From: Nautilus pompilius
Taxonomy: Eukaryota > Mollusca > Cephalopoda > Nautilida > Nautilidae
DNA: 64,000 nt
Assembly (NCBI GenBank): GCA_018389105.1
Contig: JACATO010001054.1
Location: 437,001 to 501,000 of the forward strand
Reading direction: 5' to 3'
Shown here piece after piece: positions 60,275 to 64,000 of this stretch. A program made the position numbers and the translations under genes. Position 1 is the stretch's first letter; the number at the start of each line of letters is the position of its first letter. The notes below the pieces were generated by a model. It saw nothing but the letters and a program-made list of their open reading frames with translations, had not been told where the DNA came from and searched no databases.

Positions 60275-60810
60275 TGATGTTGCTGTGTCAAGTGCAGCGG
60301 TATCTGTTGTATCAGTGATGAACCAATCTTTAATCTTTGGAAGTTTGCTAATTTTCTGTTTCTCATCTGCAGCTCATTTTCTCTTCTGTGCTCCACTCGT
60401 ATAGGTACGCTTCATTTTGTTCAAGGAACTGTCCACCTGAAAATAAAAATAAACAGTTTAATTAGAAATTTGGACAGCCTGACTGGTCCTATTTTACGTT
60501 TTAATAGTTCTACAGTTAAGTTTAATTAATTATAATTTAATTGTACTTATGTAAAGGTTGAATAAGAGATATTATACTGCTGACAGGTAAAATTTGTGAA
60601 GATAATTATATTCCCACACAAAAAGTACAAGGAATGTGGTAAGTTATGTTATAATAATATATGTATGTCTAAAGAAAAGAAATGTTTATGTGCTTTCACT
60701 CTGTCAGTGTTTGTGAATGGAATGTACAATGTACCCACTTATTTTGGGGCCCCGCTTTGCGTGGGGCCTTGGGCAACTGCCCATCAAGCCCATTTGTTAA
60801 GACGGCTCTG
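60275..60810 (-). pseudogene. hAT-Z terminus, leader and N-terminus
   Basis: Start MKRTYTSGAQKRK at 60415, one TGA, then AADEKQKISKLPKIKDWF and TDTTDTAALDTATS. This basic N-terminus is typical of ZMYM1-like hAT proteins (SGA.KRK...LPK). Upstream a pyrimidine run ending ttttcag at about 60437 looks like a splice acceptor, so a leader intron is possible. The terminus at 60810 reads CAGAGCCGTCTTAAC inward, with ggccccacgcaaagcggggc as a subterminal hairpin. Confidence 0.68.
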
Positions 60811-61750
60811 AGAACTTGCTATACCTTCACCAAACTTTCTCCTTGATCTGTTGGCAGTAGAATATGACATTGCCACTTTTTAACACATTGCCTCCAGATT
60901 CTTCAATTAAAGCTGCTGTAAAAGAAGCTTGCTGTGTTGGGGTGATGTTCATTCGTGTAGCTATGGATACAAGTTTTGTAGACTGAAGAATGTTGTGGGG
61001 AATGAATGCTTCAGTTCCAGTGTGAACTGTGCAGTGATGACTTTTTGTGGCATTTGTGGATGCAGGCATCGTATTACTATTGGAGGAAGGTGCAGTAACA
61101 TCTCCAGATGCAGATGCTGAAGAACTGCTGGATAAAGATGCAAATGTAGTAGCGCACACATCAATATCACTTGTGTCTGTATAAGTTTCAGTTTCACTAA
61201 AGCTCTGGAGAGTAGCAGATACCCTTGATATCTCTTCATTTTTCTCACGTCTCCTTAATTCTGCTTTAGCACGTTCTTCACTCCACTGAATTCTTTGAGC
61301 CAACACCTTATCACTGGGTCCAAATGTAGCGTACGGTCTGTCTTCATTGATTGCAGAAACTGCAAGTCTTCAGGATTTTTTATCAGTTTCCATGCATTAG
61401 CTTGTCACAGCTGAAAATTTTGATCAAGTTTAGTTTCAACTTGTTGTAATTTAGAGAGGGTAGCTGGTGAAGAACAATGATTAACAGGTATGCTTCTGAG
61501 TTTGTTATTATCATCCACAAGCTTTATTATTTTTTTACATGCCTTGTGTTCTGTAATCATGGAAATATTGGCTTTCCCATAGAATGACACAACTTTGAGA
61601 AGCACAATTTTTGCAAATTCCCACTTTGCTTGGTTCTTTGATGCACCCTTTTGAAGATGGTACATCATGCAGCATAATACTGGTCTACATGTTGGGAGTC
61701 ATGGGCCATTTATTTGTGAATCATCATCAGTAATGCCTTTTCCAAGCCCA
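60811..61750 (-). pseudogene. Element Q, N-terminal half of the transposase-like protein
   Basis: Blocks 61405-61668 (CCMMYHLQKGASKNQAKWEF, ITEHKACKKIIKLVDDN) and 60827-61306 (LAQRIQWSEERAKAELRRRE, a Ser-rich linker, then ILQSTKLVSIATRMN and QQASFTAALIEESGG). The arrangement (helical N-terminus, basic segment, Ser-rich linker, then a conserved helix) parallels residues 20-260 of G. It ends QIKEKVW*RYSKF at the border of hAT-Z. The rest of the gene is at 10900-11812. The far terminus of Q was not found. Confidence 0.6.
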
Positions 61751-61873
61751 AATATGTTTTTGCTTTATGTGTCCCAGGAGTTGATTGTGGTGTATTAGTT
61801 GGGAATGACATGAAAATCAAAAAATAAGAACTGATATAACAAATTCAAATTCAAACAAACAGTAAATTTGAAT
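61750..61873. other. Short non-coding stretch between Q and hAT-S
   Basis: AT-rich. The 3' end of hAT-S should lie here but its terminal CAGTGGTTCTTAACC was not seen, so the hAT-S terminus is missing or displaced. Confidence 0.35.
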
Positions 61874-63637
<1,764 letters not shown>

Positions 63638-64000
63638 TAATGAAAGGTTGATAATCTTGGAAATGGGAAGAAAAGGCGCAGAACCTACATGTAAGATGCT
63701 GATGCTGACAATAATACCTTGTCCGTTTCACGTCTGTGTAACACCAGTCCGTTTCGAAAAATCTTGCCGCTCTCAAAACAAGAAGTTGCTACATGGCAAC
63801 CTCCCCTCTGATTGGCTCCCCGCCAGTAATTGGGAACAGCGTAGCGGCAGGTGATGACCAAATATGGTTATGATGGTCTGATGGGCAATTGTTGTTTGAA
63901 TCCAGGAGGGATGCGGTTTGATTTATAAATTCTTGAGGGAGGCAACAATATCAACTTTGAGATATTTCACGCTGCGAAGGTATCTACTGCTGAGTGCTGA
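63638..64000. other. 5' leader of hAT-S, runs off the window
   Basis: Non-coding. In hAT-E the leader from start codon to right terminus is 561 bp, so the right end of hAT-S is expected just beyond the window. No terminus is visible here. Confidence 0.5.

Noticed and set aside
44130-60315. A 38-bp target duplication for LINE R
   Set aside because: The similarity (acaacagatac...gcaacatc) is offset from the CAAA tail. An 11-bp duplication beside the tail fits better, with the longer match explained by an internal repeat of the hAT-Z linker.

Overview
This window looks like invertebrate nuclear DNA made almost entirely of transposable elements. The mix is many BED-zinc-finger hAT transposons, Tigger/pogo, mariner, Tc1, piggyBac, MULE and IS1595/Merlin-like relics, plus two non-LTR retrotransposons. 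It would fit an arthropod (chelicerate or crustacean) or a similar repeat-rich invertebrate, but the sequence alone does not decide the lineage. I found no host gene, rRNA, tRNA or CRISPR that I can support, and no sign of prokaryotic operons.

Layout. Positions 1-10.5 kb form a graveyard: two hAT ends, an IS1595/Merlin-like transposase relic split by hAT-A (1477-3777), hAT-I (4058-7233) holding a Harbinger-like MITE, a MULE relic, a piggyBac-like relic and another hAT relic. From about 10.9 to 61.75 kb almost everything can be read as one element, Q, blown open by nested insertions. Q is split by the ZMYM1-like hAT-Z. Z is split by a 5'-truncated RNase-H LINE (R, 44187-60274) and by hAT-J (13570-44047). 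J is split by an L1/Tx1-like LINE (T, 14337-42838). T holds Tigger-U, hAT-E, hAT-F, element G, element B and hAT-H. B holds hAT-C, which holds a MITE and hAT-D. H holds Tigger-V. R holds hAT-K, hAT-L (with Tigger-M and element N) and mariner-P (with hAT-O). A further E-like hAT (S) runs towards the right edge.

How it was worked out. Most boundaries come from terminal inverted repeats (TIRs) plus target-site duplications (TSDs): 8 bp for hAT and TA for Tigger/mariner. Most are also confirmed because removing the insert rejoins the reading frame of the interrupted element (for example ILGDFNC of T across hAT-H, and the B protein across hAT-C). The depth reaches seven levels (Q>Z>J>T>B>C>D), which gives a relative age order.

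Points of most interest. (1) Practically every coding element lies on the minus strand, which is not expected for independent insertions. It suggests plus-strand transcription of the locus, such as a one-strand piRNA cluster or a giant intron. (2) G, N and Q share TAGGG-type termini, 8-bp TSDs and a common motif order unlike the BED hATs. G is fully open (745 codons) and N is a three-exon gene. I cannot assign them to a named family. (3) B belongs to a widespread but, as far as I know, functionally uncharacterised transposon-associated protein family.
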